Assembly (NCBI RefSeq): GCF_000821245.2 | Contig: NZ_LN611423.1 | Coordinates: 372,096-436,095, forward strand | DNA length: 64,000 nucleotides | Source of the DNA: Virgibacillus senegalensis | GTDB taxonomy: Bacteria > Bacillota > Bacilli > Bacillales > Amphibacillaceae | Reading direction: 5' to 3' | In this document: positions 1 through 8,607 of the stretch, in pieces | Layout: the number at the start of each line of letters is the position of its first letter | Position numbering within the stretch: the stretch's first letter is position 1 | Position numbers and translations under genes: made by a program | The notes under the pieces: generated by a model | Seen by the model: the letters and a program-made list of their open reading frames with translations, nothing else | Told to the model about the DNA's origin: nothing | The model's database searches: none

Positions 1-1
1 C

Positions 2-121
2 AAAGAAGCGGAAGCCATCATTCCCCTTCTGCCGTTTGACTACCGCCGTGCCGAATTTGACAATTTCCACGGGCTTTTAAAAGACTGGTTTATAGAAAAA
101 AACCAGTCTTTTTGCGTCTAG
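2..121 (+). CDS. C-terminal end of an unidentified protein (partial)
   Basis: An open frame enters from the left edge and runs 39 codons to a TAG. The visible tail is rich in acidic and aromatic residues and ends in FIEKNQSFCV. I do not recognise the family from this fragment. The gene converges on mtnE, and its last codons overlap a terminator hairpin. It reads in frame from base 2 with no internal stop, but the short length leaves some doubt that it is coding. Confidence 0.45.
   Translation, partial: KEAEAIIPLLPFDYRRAEFDNFHGLLKDWFIEKNQSFCV
79..113. terminator. Bidirectional Rho-independent terminator
   Basis: The arms aaaagactggttt and aaaccagtctttt form a near-perfect hairpin with A and T runs on both sides. 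It can therefore end the incoming plus-strand gene and mtnE on the minus strand. Confidence 0.75.
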
Positions 122-124
122 TAA

Positions 125-1300
125 TCAATTAAATAAGTTTAGCTTCGCTATCCGGTCAGCGGCTTCCTCCAACCGTTCTTCCCTGTCCAGCAGGCCAACA
201 CGGATATACCCTTCACCGCTTTCCCCGAATCCGTTCCCAGGAGCCACAGCAACATGGGCTTTTTCCAACAACAAATCGGCAAATTCTTCAGAATTGAATC
301 CGACTGGTACCGGCAGCCAGGTAAAGAAGGTACCTTTCGGCATATCTACCTCCCAGCCGGTTTCACGCAACCTATTGATAAAGCGATCCCTGCGTTTTTG
401 ATAGTTTTTCACCAGTTCAGATACTGCGGTTTGATCACCCGTAAGTGCCTTCGCAGCAGCATGCTGAATCCCACCGAACAAACTGACATACATATGATCC
501 TGCAACAAGTTGATCTGTTCTATCACCGAACGGTTCCCTACTGCAAAAGCCACTCTCCACCCTGCCATGTTATAGGTCTTAGATAGTGTATATATTTCGA
601 CGCCAACATCCTTTGCCCCTTCGGACTGCAAAAAGCTTTGCGGTTTTTCTCCGTCAAATCCCAGTGCGCCATAAGCAAAATCGTGGACGACACACACATG
701 GTACTTGTCTGCATATGCAACCGTCTCGTCAAAGAAACGCTTGCTTGCAATTGCGGAAGTCGGGTTATTCGGATAATTCAAAAACAGCAGTTTGGCTTGT
801 TCCCAAGTCTCGGCATCAATCGTCTGATAATCCGGCAAAAACGCATTTTCTTTCAACAATGGCATACTGAAGGTCTCAGCATCAGCCAAAGCGATGCCTG
901 ACATGTAATCTGGATAACCTGGATCAGGCAGCAAGGCAAGATCTCCTCGATTAAGCAGACATTGGCTCAATTCCACCAGCCCCGTTTTTGCTCCAAACAA
1001 AACCGCAACCTCTGTTTCGGGGTCAAGATCCACCTGATATTCCCTTTTATAGAAGTCTGCTGCCGCCTGCTTTAAAAACGAATAGCCGCGAAATGGTGAA
1101 TACTTGTGATTGGATGGGTTTTCCGCAGCGTCCTGCAGCTCTTTCACAATAGCTTCGGGAGTCGGTAAATCCGGGTTCCCCTGTCCCAAATTGATGACAT
1201 CGTATCCTTTTTCCACCAAGTTTTTTACCTTTGCTACAAGACTGGCGAAAAACTGGTCAGGAAGTCTGTTCAGTAAATCCGATTGCTCAAAATTCTTCAC
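125..1300 (-). CDS. mtnE: PLP-dependent aminotransferase, MtnE-like
   Basis: Class I/II fold-type I aminotransferase of 391 aa. The Schiff-base lysine is K241 in the motif SKTYNMAGWR, the NYPNNPT motif is at 175-181, and D207 (DFAYG) is the expected pyridine-nitrogen contact. The start is a GTG preceded by GGGAG. Family members of this size in Bacillus make methionine from 2-keto-4-methylthiobutyrate in the methionine salvage pathway. That assignment is supported by the divergent neighbour, an S-box-controlled MtnU-type amidase, as in B. subtilis. LL-diaminopimelate or generic aromatic aminotransferase activity cannot be excluded from sequence alone. Confidence 0.75.
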   Translation of the reverse strand: MKNFEQSDLLNRLPDQFFASLVAKVKNLVEKGYDVINLGQGNPDLPTPEAIVKELQDAAENPSNHKYSPFRGYSFLKQAAADFYKREYQVDLDPETEVAVLFGAKTGLVELSQCLLNRGDLALLPDPGYPDYMSGIALADAETFSMPLLKENAFLPDYQTIDAETWEQAKLLFLNYPNNPTSAIASKRFFDETVAYADKYHVCVVHDFAYGALGFDGEKPQSFLQSEGAKDVGVEIYTLSKTYNMAGWRVAFAVGNRSVIEQINLLQDHMYVSLFGGIQHAAAKALTGDQTAVSELVKNYQKRRDRFINRLRETGWEVDMPKGTFFTWLPVPVGFNSEEFADLLLEKAHVAVAPGNGFGESGEGYIRVGLLDREERLEEAADRIAKLNLFN

Positions 1301-1393
1301 TGTGTGTCACTCTCCCGATTAATCGATAAAATTATAGTATTTAATCTTAGCTACTATTCTGTCATTTGTAAAGCTGGACTGTCGGTCGTGTCC

Positions 1394-1422
1394 TTGACAG
1401 GCACTGATGCGGGTGGGATAAT
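1394..1422 (+). promoter_or_regulatory. SigA promoter of the S-box mtnU transcript
   Basis: TTGACA (1394-1399), a 17-bp spacer, then GATAAT (1417-1422). It lies directly upstream of the SAM-I riboswitch. Confidence 0.75.
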
Positions 1423-1440
1423 GCTACCAATTAAATAAAT

Positions 1441-1572
1441 CTTAATCTCTTATCAAGAGAAAGTGGAGGGAATGGCCCTTTGAAACCCGGCAACCGGTGA
1501 ATGCCTCATACGGTGTTAAATCCTGCAGCACAAGATTTTTTCGCGGCTTGCTTCTTCATGGAGAGGAATCTT
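1441..1572 (+). ncRNA. SAM-I (S-box) riboswitch
   Basis: The conserved S-box core is visible: CTTATCAAGAGAAAGTGGAG at the 5' end, then GGGAATGGCCCTTTGAAACC, CGGCAACC, GGTG...TCCTGCA and a 3' GAGAGGAATCTT. The 3' segment can pair with CAAGATT near 1531, which gives alternative structures. I see no clear poly-U terminator before the ribosome-binding site at about 1590, so control could be translational. In this family, S-adenosylmethionine binding turns off methionine and salvage genes. Confidence 0.9.
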
Positions 1573-1603
1573 GGGAAGCAGTTATGAGGAAAGGAGATTA
1601 TTG

Positions 1604-2398
1604 ATGAAACAAACCTATGCGCTTATTCAAATGGATATTGCTTTTGGTGACCCGCAAACCAACTTCCGGCATGCAGAAGAATGGATTAGAAAAGCGGTAA
1701 AAACCAGTACAGCCGATACCATTCTCCTACCTGAGCTGTGGACGACTGGTTATGATTTAACACGGCTCGATGAAATTGCCGACGAAGAAGCTGCGGTGAC
1801 TATTACTTTTTTGAAAAGGTTGGCCAAAGAACTCAACGTAAATTTGATTGGCGGTTCTGTAGCAAATCGGGTCGGCCAGGCAACAACCAACACCCTGCTT
1901 GTTGTATCAAGAAAAGGGGATGTCATCAAACAATATAGCAAAGCCCACCTTTTCCGATTGATGGACGAAGAAAAATACTTGACAGAAGGAAATATGGATG
2001 GCCGTTTTGTGTTGGATAACCAAAAAAGTGCGGCGGTCATTTGCTACGACATCCGTTTCCCGGAATGGATCCGGACCCACATGGTTGATGAAACAAAAGT
2101 TCTCTATGTCGTAGCAGAATGGCCAAAGCAACGGATCGATCATTGGCGCGCTCTTCTGATCAGCAGGGCTATCGAAAACCAATGTTTTGTGGTTGCCTGC
2201 AACCGGGCAGGTACTGATCCAAATAATGAGTTTGGCGGGAATTCGATGATTATCGGACCGTGGGGTGAAATCATTGCAGAAGCAGGGCAAACGGAAACGA
2301 TTTTAACCGGCACAGTTGATGTGGAGGAAGTAGAGAAAATCAGAGCGACCATTCCGATCTACAGCGATCGGCGGACTGACTTATACAAACTGCAATAA
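1604..2398 (+). CDS. mtnU: Carbon-nitrogen hydrolase, MtnU/omega-amidase-like
   Basis: Nitrilase-superfamily protein of 264 aa with the catalytic triad visible: E44 (LLPELWTTGY), K113 (YSKAHLF) and C147 (VICYDIRFPE). The ATG at 1604 is chosen because AAAGGAG lies 8 nt upstream; a TTG at 1571 falls inside the riboswitch 3' strand. In methionine salvage, MtnU-type amidases are thought to hydrolyse the alpha-ketoglutaramate left when the transaminase uses glutamine. The S-box upstream and the divergent mtnE support this role. Other omega-amidase substrates are possible. Confidence 0.8.
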   Translation: MKQTYALIQMDIAFGDPQTNFRHAEEWIRKAVKTSTADTILLPELWTTGYDLTRLDEIADEEAAVTITFLKRLAKELNVNLIGGSVANRVGQATTNTLLVVSRKGDVIKQYSKAHLFRLMDEEKYLTEGNMDGRFVLDNQKSAAVICYDIRFPEWIRTHMVDETKVLYVVAEWPKQRIDHWRALLISRAIENQCFVVACNRAGTDPNNEFGGNSMIIGPWGEIIAEAGQTETILTGTVDVEEVEKIRATIPIYSDRRTDLYKLQ

Positions 2399-2416
2399 AT
2401 GGATTTCAAATAGAAA

Positions 2417-3035
2417 CAAGGGGACTGGGACAAAAACATTATGACCAAATATAAAATCCGAACGATTCCAATCGTTCGGATTTTGGTTAAAAAAAGCATC
2501 CTCTAACATTCACTTTTAAAAAGAGCTCCAATCCACTCCGGCAAGGTACTTCACTTGCCAAGTGGATCTTCAGCTTGCGGTCATCTTGCTGGAGTATGCG
2601 TACCTTGCTTCCGTTGGTGTGAGATACTTTCTCTTTTGGCATGCTTTCCGTGTTATCATTGTCGTTACGGATAGAAAGCGAAGCCACATGAGAACAAGGA
2701 GTACTTCTTTATCCTTTTTATGCTGTTGGTCCGCCCCTCCAATTTTCGAAAAATAAAGGTCTCAGTGACTAAGACGAAAAATGAATATGTGGGGCGGTTT
2801 TGTGCATTTTGGCTTGATCATGCGGAAAGTCAGACCGTGAAAACGTAGTGAAGGCAAGATGCGGAGACTCCTACGGGAACAGCACGAGCTGAAAAGACCG
2901 CAAGAAAGCGTTTGGTGCTTTCTGAGGAAGTTGACGCTGTGCCCGTGGAAAGCGTAGTATCTTGCCGCAGCGATACAAAGCACGCATCAAACAGGCTATG
3001 CTTTTTTCCCGGCCGCTTTGTCCTGACAATCCTAT
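2417..3035. repeat. Decayed Bacillaceae intergenic repeat nest (no gene)
   Basis: This 600-bp gap holds no credible ORF with a ribosome-binding site. It starts with ggggactgggacaaaaac. Positions 2549-2580 read as a degenerate inverted copy of the repeat at 23250-23280 (TCACTTG.CCAAGTGGATCTTC). A second core lies at about 2857-2995, with CGGGAACAGCACGAGCTGAA and a mirrored GCTGTGCCCGTGGAAAGCG. The same paired core occurs at 23224-23345, so the region looks like stacked, degraded copies of one dispersed repeat family. Confidence 0.65.
2453..2484 (+). terminator. Rho-independent terminator after mtnU
   Basis: A hairpin formed by aaaatccgaacgat and atcgttcggatttt. It sits inside the left part of a repeat that begins with gggactgggacaaaaac. 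Confidence 0.7.
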
Positions 3036-3452
3036 TTAGGCTGTTATTGGTGTTTGGGGTTTTCTTACCAATGCCACAATACCAGCGATTAAGTATAACA
3101 GTGCTGGAATCAGACTCATTCCCATAAACAGAACGAACGTCAAAACAGCGGTAATAATCAATAAGATACCTGCTGTTTTTGGTTTTTTGTTTCCCTTCAA
3201 GAATACAACAGCAACGATTCCAAGAATAACTGCCAGCAGAGAAACGATGATTAAATACCAGCTTCCACTAGCAATCATTTGAGAAATATCTCCTCCCATA
3301 TTTTCCATCCCTTGCTCTGCAAACGCATTTTCCATTTCCTGAATAAACGCTTCATTACCTTTCAACGTCATCAAAACGATACCAAAGAACGTGAAAAGAG
3401 CATACAATACCGCCCCGATAACTCCAAGTACGATTTCTGCCGTTCGTTTCAT
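3036..3452 (-). CDS. DUF4064-type small membrane protein
   Basis: A 138-aa protein with four hydrophobic segments (about residues 5-28, 63-85, 92-110 and 112-130) and a short loop containing EMENAFAEQGMENMGGD. The architecture (MKRTAEIVLG start, early transmembrane pair, KPKTAG linker) matches the DUF4064 family of Bacillales membrane proteins of unknown function. ATG is preceded by AGGAGG. It lies 24 bp downstream of the ABC permease on the same strand and may be co-transcribed with it. Confidence 0.7.
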   Translation of the reverse strand: MKRTAEIVLGVIGAVLYALFTFFGIVLMTLKGNEAFIQEMENAFAEQGMENMGGDISQMIASGSWYLIIVSLLAVILGIVAVVFLKGNKKPKTAGILLIITAVLTFVLFMGMSLIPALLYLIAGIVALVRKPQTPITA

Positions 3453-3476
3453 TAACGATTCCTCCTTTTATACCTC

Positions 3477-4418
3477 TTAATGGCCTGCTACATCCCGTTT
3501 CGTGAAAAACAACCAGGACAGGACCATGAAAATAACATAGTAAACTATCAGCACACTAATTGAAAATGACAGCGTCATTCCTTCTATTAGGGGTGTACCT
3601 CTATAATACTGTTCTAAGTTCGTGTTTGCGAATAAAATATATTTTGCCCAATCGTACTGCATGAAAAATCCTATGATTGAATTTCCCGCCATCATCAGGA
3701 AAATGGCAAACCCTATTGCCAGCCCGCTGTTCCTGAAAATCGAAGAAATCATGAAAGCAAAGGTGGCCATCATCACTAGATTGACTAATTTCAGACCATA
3801 AGACCGCCCCATTTCTGCCCAGGCAGACACTTGAATATAGTTATCCTGATTGCGAATCACCAACAACGGATTCCAGCCATCCACACCAAAAAATAATACT
3901 CCCGAAATCCAGGAAAACAAAAGCAAGAATACAAGTGCCGTCAAAGCAAATAACAAGATGGCTGCATATTTTGCAAACAGGATTTTCGTACGGGCAACCG
4001 GCCTGATTAATAACAGCTTGATCGTCCCCCAACGAAATTCATGCGCGATAATTCCCGCCGCTACAATGATGGTAAACAGACTCAACAGGGATGACAACAT
4101 GGCATTATCGATCACGAATTGCCAGACATCATAGCCTCTGGGTTTTATGTCATTATTCAAATAGTAGTTATTTTCCTGGATGCCCCAATGGTTAACGACT
4201 GCTTCCTCACTATTTCCTTCTGCATAATTGGCGTTTTCTTGCTCTAGCTGCTGACGCCAGTCGTCGCCATACTGAGGTTCGTCCAAATCACCGACTGTTT
4301 TACCGATAATCGCGATCCCCAAAATAATCGCTGCAAGAATGCCGAACATGATCCAAGTAGACTTTCTGGCAAAAAGCTTAGCTTGCTCATTATATACGAG
4401 CCCTAAAAAATTACTCAA
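3477..4418 (-). CDS. ABC-2 type transporter permease
   Basis: A membrane protein of about 313 aa with an N-terminal transmembrane segment, a large extracellular loop and five further hydrophobic segments, as in ABC-2 exporter permeases that pair with BcrA-like ATPases. I chose TTG at 4418, which overlaps the stop of the ATPase gene (aTTGAGTAA) and has GGGGAG about 7 nt upstream; a TTG at 4433 is also in frame. The overlap implies translational coupling. Substrate unknown: peptide antibiotics or lipids are common for this class. Confidence 0.85.
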   Translation of the reverse strand: MSNFLGLVYNEQAKLFARKSTWIMFGILAAIILGIAIIGKTVGDLDEPQYGDDWRQQLEQENANYAEGNSEEAVVNHWGIQENNYYLNNDIKPRGYDVWQFVIDNAMLSSLLSLFTIIVAAGIIAHEFRWGTIKLLLIRPVARTKILFAKYAAILLFALTALVFLLLFSWISGVLFFGVDGWNPLLVIRNQDNYIQVSAWAEMGRSYGLKLVNLVMMATFAFMISSIFRNSGLAIGFAIFLMMAGNSIIGFFMQYDWAKYILFANTNLEQYYRGTPLIEGMTLSFSISVLIVYYVIFMVLSWLFFTKRDVAGH

Positions 4419-5331
4419 TCGCGTTCTCCCCAATCACGTCTAAAAATTTCTCCTCAAGTGTCGAGCTTCGCACTTGAACACCAAAAACATCCACTTCCCC
4501 TTCTACAAGGCATTTTACGATTTTCGGAATTTCCCCACGTTTAGCTGTCAGCTTGACAGTCTCTCCTTCGATGGTAGTTTCGATTTGGAATGCCTCCCGG
4601 ATAAGCTCTTTTGCCCTGTTAGCCGGCACAGCTTCAATATGTATCCGATCTTCTTCTGTCTTGGTCAGCGCTTTGACCGTCTCGATAGCAATTAGCTCCC
4701 CGTTCTTAATAATGCCGATACGGTCGCACATCATTTCTATTTCGGAAAGCAAGTGACTGGATACAATCACAGCTACATTTTCTTTTTCCGCCAGATTCCG
4801 GATATATTGCCGCACTTCCCGAATCCCATGCGGGTCAAGTCCATTAGTTGGTTCATCCAGGATCAAAACGGACGGACGATGTAATAATGCTTGGGCAATA
4901 CCCAATCTTTGACGCATTCCAAGAGAATATCTGCCCGCTTTTTCATGAATCGGTTTCTCCAATCCAACCAGCGAAACCACTTCTTTGATTCGATCCTCGG
5001 TAATACCCGGTATCATCCTTGCATAATGGAGAAGATTCTTCCAGCCACTCATGAAGGGGTACATTTCCGGATTCTCCACAATGGCACCAACATGCCGAAT
5101 GGCATCCTTGTAATTGGATTTGATACTGTCCCCCTTGATCAGCACGTCCCCTTCTGTTATTTTCATCAAACCAACCATCATCCGGATTGTTGTCGTTTTC
5201 CCTGCCCCATTTGGACCCAGAAATCCAAACACTTCTCCTGGATTTATATCAAACGTCAATCCTTTGATGATTTGCTTTTTTCCAATACTTTTCTTTATAT
5301 CGATTAACTGCATTGCTGGCTCTGCTGCCAC
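4411..5331 (-). CDS. ABC transporter ATP-binding protein, BcrA/CcmA type
   Basis: A 306-aa ATPase. Walker A GPNGAGKTT lies near residue 40, the signature YSLGMRQRLG near 138 and Walker B VLILDEPTNGLDP near 158, followed by the H-loop SSHLLSEIE. The C-terminal extension of about 90 residues is typical of exporters such as bacitracin-type transporters. The GTG start at 5331 has GGAGG upstream. It forms a transporter with the overlapping permease gene downstream. Cargo cannot be told from sequence. Confidence 0.88.
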   Translation of the reverse strand: MAAEPAMQLIDIKKSIGKKQIIKGLTFDINPGEVFGFLGPNGAGKTTTIRMMVGLMKITEGDVLIKGDSIKSNYKDAIRHVGAIVENPEMYPFMSGWKNLLHYARMIPGITEDRIKEVVSLVGLEKPIHEKAGRYSLGMRQRLGIAQALLHRPSVLILDEPTNGLDPHGIREVRQYIRNLAEKENVAVIVSSHLLSEIEMMCDRIGIIKNGELIAIETVKALTKTEEDRIHIEAVPANRAKELIREAFQIETTIEGETVKLTAKRGEIPKIVKCLVEGEVDVFGVQVRSSTLEEKFLDVIGENAIE

Positions 5332-5473
5332 TAGCTGACCACCTCCGTATTTTTTTCCTTATCCTCTATACGAAACGGGCAGGAAAGATGTTTCATTCAC
5401 GATTACTTTTCTAACGTCCGGCAGCGGCGACTACCCCGGTGGCTTGATCAAACGTTTGTTCAAAAAACATCAA

Positions 5474-5527
5474 AAGAGGCTGCGCACTGGTTCTGAAAAC
5501 TGACCTTTGCGCAGCCTCTTCCTTTTT
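5474..5527. terminator. Bidirectional terminator between pdxK and the ABC operon
   Basis: Perfect 13-bp arms aagaggctgcgca and tgcgcagcctctt, followed by cctttttag on the plus strand and ttttgatgtttttt on the minus strand. Confidence 0.8.
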
Positions 5528-5644
5528 AGAAGCTTCTTCACCATTTCTTAAAGTTAAATTCCGAATCAACGAATACGTGGATTTACTTTGTCCCTTCTGT
5601 TTTATCACGTGACAACAATTCTCCAACCATACGCTTCTAGCCTA

Positions 5645-6445
5645 TTAACGATGTTGAGAGATTCGGTATGCAGCATGATAGGTGGAACCAATTCCTTTTC
5701 CGAAATCGAGTGCATGCTCGATTGCAGCAGTGACATAGGATTTGGCCGTGCTCACCGCTTCCTTCATGGATGCTCCTTTGGCAAGCTCCGCCGTAATCGC
5801 CGCAGAAAAACTACAGCCGGCTCCACTTGTGTGAATGGTATTGATGCGCGGCTGTTCCCACTCGATAAATTCGCTCCCATCATACAATATATCGACCGCC
5901 TCTTCCTTCAATGCTCCGCCTTTCACCACGACATAGTCTGATCCAAAACGGTGAAGCGATTGTGCCGCCCGTTTCATTTCTTCTTTATTTGTAATCGGGC
6001 CACGCTCCAATATTCTTTCTGCTTCATGGAGATTCGGGGTAATGACGGTGGCAAGAGGAAACAACCTTTCCCTCATTTCTTCTATTGCATCATCCTTTAA
6101 AAGCTGTGACCCCATTTTACCGATCATGACAGGATCAACTACTAAGCTTCGGGGCTGGTTCTCTTCCAGCAGCCCGACAACCAGGCTGATAATTTCTTTT
6201 GTAAACAACATCCCCGTTTTGGCAGCATCTACTCCGACATTTTTCACAGCAGTATAAAATTGTGCTTCAACGGCTTCAAGCGAATTGGTGAACATCCCCT
6301 GACTGGTGACTGGATTGTTGGCGACGATGGCTGTGATAGCGGCCATGCCATATACATCCCGTTCCTGGAATGTTTTTAAATCTGCCTGGATTCCCGCACT
6401 TCCCTGGGCGGCGGATCCAGCAATCGTCAATACCCTGGCAATCAT
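5645..6445 (-). CDS. pdxK: Pyridoxine/HMP kinase, PdxK (ThiD family)
   Basis: Ribokinase-fold kinase of 266 aa. The start MIARVLTIAGSAAQGSAGIQ has AAAGGAG 8 nt upstream at 6445; a longer open frame to 6604 has no ribosome site and overlaps the previous gene. The conserved ADLKTFQERDVYGM, DPVM and anion-hole motif TSGAGCSFSAA are present. The glycine/serine-altered N-terminal loop (GSAAQGSAG rather than GTDPTGGAG) resembles the B. subtilis PdxK paralogue rather than ThiD, and a true thiD lies at 10041. Likely role: phosphorylation of pyridoxal/pyridoxine or HMP in vitamin salvage. Confidence 0.8.
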   Translation of the reverse strand: MIARVLTIAGSAAQGSAGIQADLKTFQERDVYGMAAITAIVANNPVTSQGMFTNSLEAVEAQFYTAVKNVGVDAAKTGMLFTKEIISLVVGLLEENQPRSLVVDPVMIGKMGSQLLKDDAIEEMRERLFPLATVITPNLHEAERILERGPITNKEEMKRAAQSLHRFGSDYVVVKGGALKEEAVDILYDGSEFIEWEQPRINTIHTSGAGCSFSAAITAELAKGASMKEAVSTAKSYVTAAIEHALDFGKGIGSTYHAAYRISQHR

Positions 6446-6467
6446 GTTGGAAACTCCTTTCACTTCC

Positions 6468-6797
6468 TTAATTTCCTTCTTCATCACGCATCCATACATT
6501 GATAATAATGCCGGCACCAAGGGAAAAAACCCCTGCGAAAAAGTAGTTAAAAACCCTTCCATACAAAAATTGCTCGACAATGACAAACAAGAAATAAACA
6601 ACACCTGCTGTCAATAACGTAACAGCCGTCCGATACCTCGGCATGCCTTTTCTTATGTACCTTAATTCCACTAAAAACACGATCATGCCAATTAACAGGA
6701 TGATAAGTGCTCCCGCTGCCGCGTTGGTAGTAAGGTAGCTAGTCACTCCAAAAACGATCAAAAAAGTTGGCAGAATCAACGGTATTATATTTTTCAA
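6468..6797 (-). CDS. Small membrane protein of unknown function
   Basis: A protein of about 109 aa with four hydrophobic segments and a charged YIRKGMPRYR loop in the middle. I chose TTG at 6797 because GGAG lies 6 nt upstream; an ATG at 6839 has no ribosome site. It precedes pdxK by 22 bp on the same strand and is probably in the same operon. I do not recognise the family. Confidence 0.6.
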   Translation of the reverse strand: MKNIIPLILPTFLIVFGVTSYLTTNAAAGALIILLIGMIVFLVELRYIRKGMPRYRTAVTLLTAGVVYFLFVIVEQFLYGRVFNYFFAGVFSLGAGIIINVWMRDEEGN

Positions 6798-6912
6798 ACC
6801 ATTCTCTCCTCTGCTAGATGAAATATTCATGTAGATCATGGCAATCTATAGTGTAGCATCCTTTTATCTATTATACTAAAAATGAAAAAACTGTAAGGGA
6901 TGGAGGTAGTCT

Positions 6913-7209
6913 ATGTTGAACTCCCCGATCAGACTGTTCCGGATATTCGGCATGATTGAAGGAACTTCTCTTGTCGTTCTGCTGTTTATTGCCATGCCAC
7001 TTAAATACATAGCAGGGTTTCCTGAGGTGGTCACCCTTATTGGCTCACTTCACGGATTTTTCTTTATCGTCTACCTGCTCGTGATTGCCTATACGACCTT
7101 GAAAATCCGCTGGGCCTTTCGATGGTTGTTCGGCTCGGTATTAGTTGCCTTCATTCCGTTTGGCAACTATGTATTGGATTATCGCTTACAGAAATCGCGC
7201 TATGTATAA
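6913..7209 (+). CDS. DUF3817-family membrane protein
   Basis: A 98-aa protein with three transmembrane segments. The N-terminal motif FRIFGMIEGTSLVVLL and the conserved GSLHGFFFIVYL match the DUF3817 (YdzA-like) family of integral membrane proteins. ATG is preceded by GGAGG. It is followed at once by a terminator, so it is monocistronic. Function unknown. Confidence 0.8.
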   Translation: MLNSPIRLFRIFGMIEGTSLVVLLFIAMPLKYIAGFPEVVTLIGSLHGFFFIVYLLVIAYTTLKIRWAFRWLFGSVLVAFIPFGNYVLDYRLQKSRYV

Positions 7210-7210
7210 A

Positions 7211-7256
7211 GGAAAGCAGCCTCCTTCGCCACTGGCAGGGATAGGCTGCTTTTTCC
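7211..7256 (+). terminator. Rho-independent terminator
   Basis: aaagcagcct pairs with aggctgcttt and is followed by a T run, directly after the DUF3817 gene. Confidence 0.75.
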
Positions 7257-7305
7257 TAAACGGATGAATCTGTAAGCAAGACAGAAGTTTTGTTAGAGGT
7301 TTCTC

Positions 7306-7779
7306 TTAGATGGCAAAGAAAAACCAGATAATCATTATCAACTGAATTACGACTTTGGCCACAGCTCCACCCAGAAATCCCATCAACGAACCTAGTGATG
7401 CCCTCCATGCTTGTCCAGTCGTTTTCTGCTGTATGACTTCCGTCACGAACACAGCGGCAAATGGAACAAGGATAATGCCGAATGGCGGAATAATAAAGGA
7501 ACCAATAATCACTGCAACAGCAGCAACTCTTTCTCCCCATTTTGAACCGCCATATTTTTTCACGAAATAACTATTGGCAATAATGTCTGACACAACCAGG
7601 ATGACAGTAAGCACCACCATCGCGAGCCAGAAAACCATCGATAATTGGCCGTCCATAAAGAAAAAGTACAGCAAAAAGCCAATCCATAGCATTAAAGGAG
7701 CTGGGATCAACGGAAAAATGATACCGGCAAAGCTTAATAGAAAACAGGCTGCGATCAACAGCCAAATGATGATATCCAT
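7306..7779 (-). CDS. DUF456-family membrane protein
   Basis: A 157-aa protein rich in hydrophobic segments with the DUF456 signature: an early PLIPAP turn, SDIIANSYFVKKYGGSKWG, then GSFIIPPFGIILVPF. The ATG at 7779 is selected because GGGAGGT lies 7 nt upstream; 10 extra codons to 7809 lack a site. B. subtilis YqgC is of the same type. Function unknown, cytoplasmic membrane. Confidence 0.78.
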   Translation of the reverse strand: MDIIIWLLIAACFLLSFAGIIFPLIPAPLMLWIGFLLYFFFMDGQLSMVFWLAMVVLTVILVVSDIIANSYFVKKYGGSKWGERVAAVAVIIGSFIIPPFGIILVPFAAVFVTEVIQQKTTGQAWRASLGSLMGFLGGAVAKVVIQLIMIIWFFFAI

Positions 7780-7884
7780 TCTGATAACCTCCCTCTCCGT
7801 AACTGTCAACTTTTGCTAAGGTGACCAGTTATGTCTCTTCCATTCATTTTTCTATTAGATCTACATTCGATTCCCTGACAAGGG

Positions 7885-7919
7885 ACGAAAAAAGAGCTGC
7901 ACAACAATTTGTACAGCCC
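7885..7919 (-). terminator. Terminator downstream of the PfpI-like gene
   Basis: On the minus strand gggctgtacaa pairs with ttgtgcagctc and is followed by tttttt. Confidence 0.7.
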
Positions 7920-7927
7920 GCTTACTA

Positions 7928-8452
7928 TCAGGAGTCGGCAAGTAAATCGGCAAACTCCTTCATATATGGAGGTAAATCCGGCGGACGGCGGCTGGATACG
8001 ATGTGGCCATCGACTACTACCGGCAGGTCTTGCCAATTACCGCCTGCGTTGACCATATCATCTTTGATTCCAGGCGTACTGGTGACATTTCTTCCCCTGA
8101 CAATGTCGGCGGAAATCAGCACCCAGCCAGCGTGGCAGATTTGACCAATCGGTTTTTCGTAATGATCCATATGGCGAAGCATTTCCAATACTTCAGGAAA
8201 GCGACGGATTTTATCCGGAGCCCAGCCTCCTGGAACAAGAATCGCATCATAATCTTCTGCTTTCACGTCAGCATAGGCATAATCGGAGACCGCAGGCACT
8301 CCATATTTCCCAATGTATTCTTCGCCGGCTTTTTCACCGACTAAATGCACAGTCGCTCCCTCTTCCTGAAGACGAAGAATAGGATACCACAGTTCCAGAT
8401 CCTCAAAATCGTGGGCAACGAGTGCAATGACTTTCTTGTCCTGCAAGCGCAT
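7928..8452 (-). CDS. DJ-1/PfpI-family protein
   Basis: A protein of about 174 aa with the class I glutamine amidotransferase-like fold of the DJ-1/PfpI family. The nucleophile elbow is GQICHAGW, with the catalytic-type cysteine, and the acidic residue is in FEDLELWYP near the N-terminus. The start at 8452 has GGAGG 7 nt upstream. Bacillus relatives (YfkM, YraA) are general-stress proteins with proposed protease or deglycase activity. The exact activity is not settled for the family. Confidence 0.82.
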   Translation of the reverse strand: MRLQDKKVIALVAHDFEDLELWYPILRLQEEGATVHLVGEKAGEEYIGKYGVPAVSDYAYADVKAEDYDAILVPGGWAPDKIRRFPEVLEMLRHMDHYEKPIGQICHAGWVLISADIVRGRNVTSTPGIKDDMVNAGGNWQDLPVVVDGHIVSSRRPPDLPPYMKEFADLLADS

Positions 8453-8570
8453 GTTGCAACCTCCTTCAAACATTCTGCCCTTTTAGGCAGCTTATCTATC
8501 TTACAGTTTATCATCAAACGACAAAAATGCGAAAGGAATTACCTATCTTGGGAAATTGGAAAAAGCAACC

Positions 8571-8586
8571 TGTTTCACGTGAAATC
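8571..8586. promoter_or_regulatory. parS-like ParB/Spo0J binding site
   Basis: TGTTTCACGTGAAATC matches the Bacillus parS consensus TGTTTCACGTGAAACA at 14 of 16 positions, including the whole palindromic core. It lies in the intergenic space between the PfpI-like gene and thiE. In B. subtilis such sites cluster in the origin-proximal part of the chromosome. Confidence 0.7.
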
Positions 8587-8607
8587 ACCATACCAGCCGC
8601 TGCAGGA

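Noticed and set aside
4891-5307. 138-aa ORF opposite the ABC ATPase gene
   Set aside because: It is a shadow of the conserved ATPase on the other strand with no start signals.
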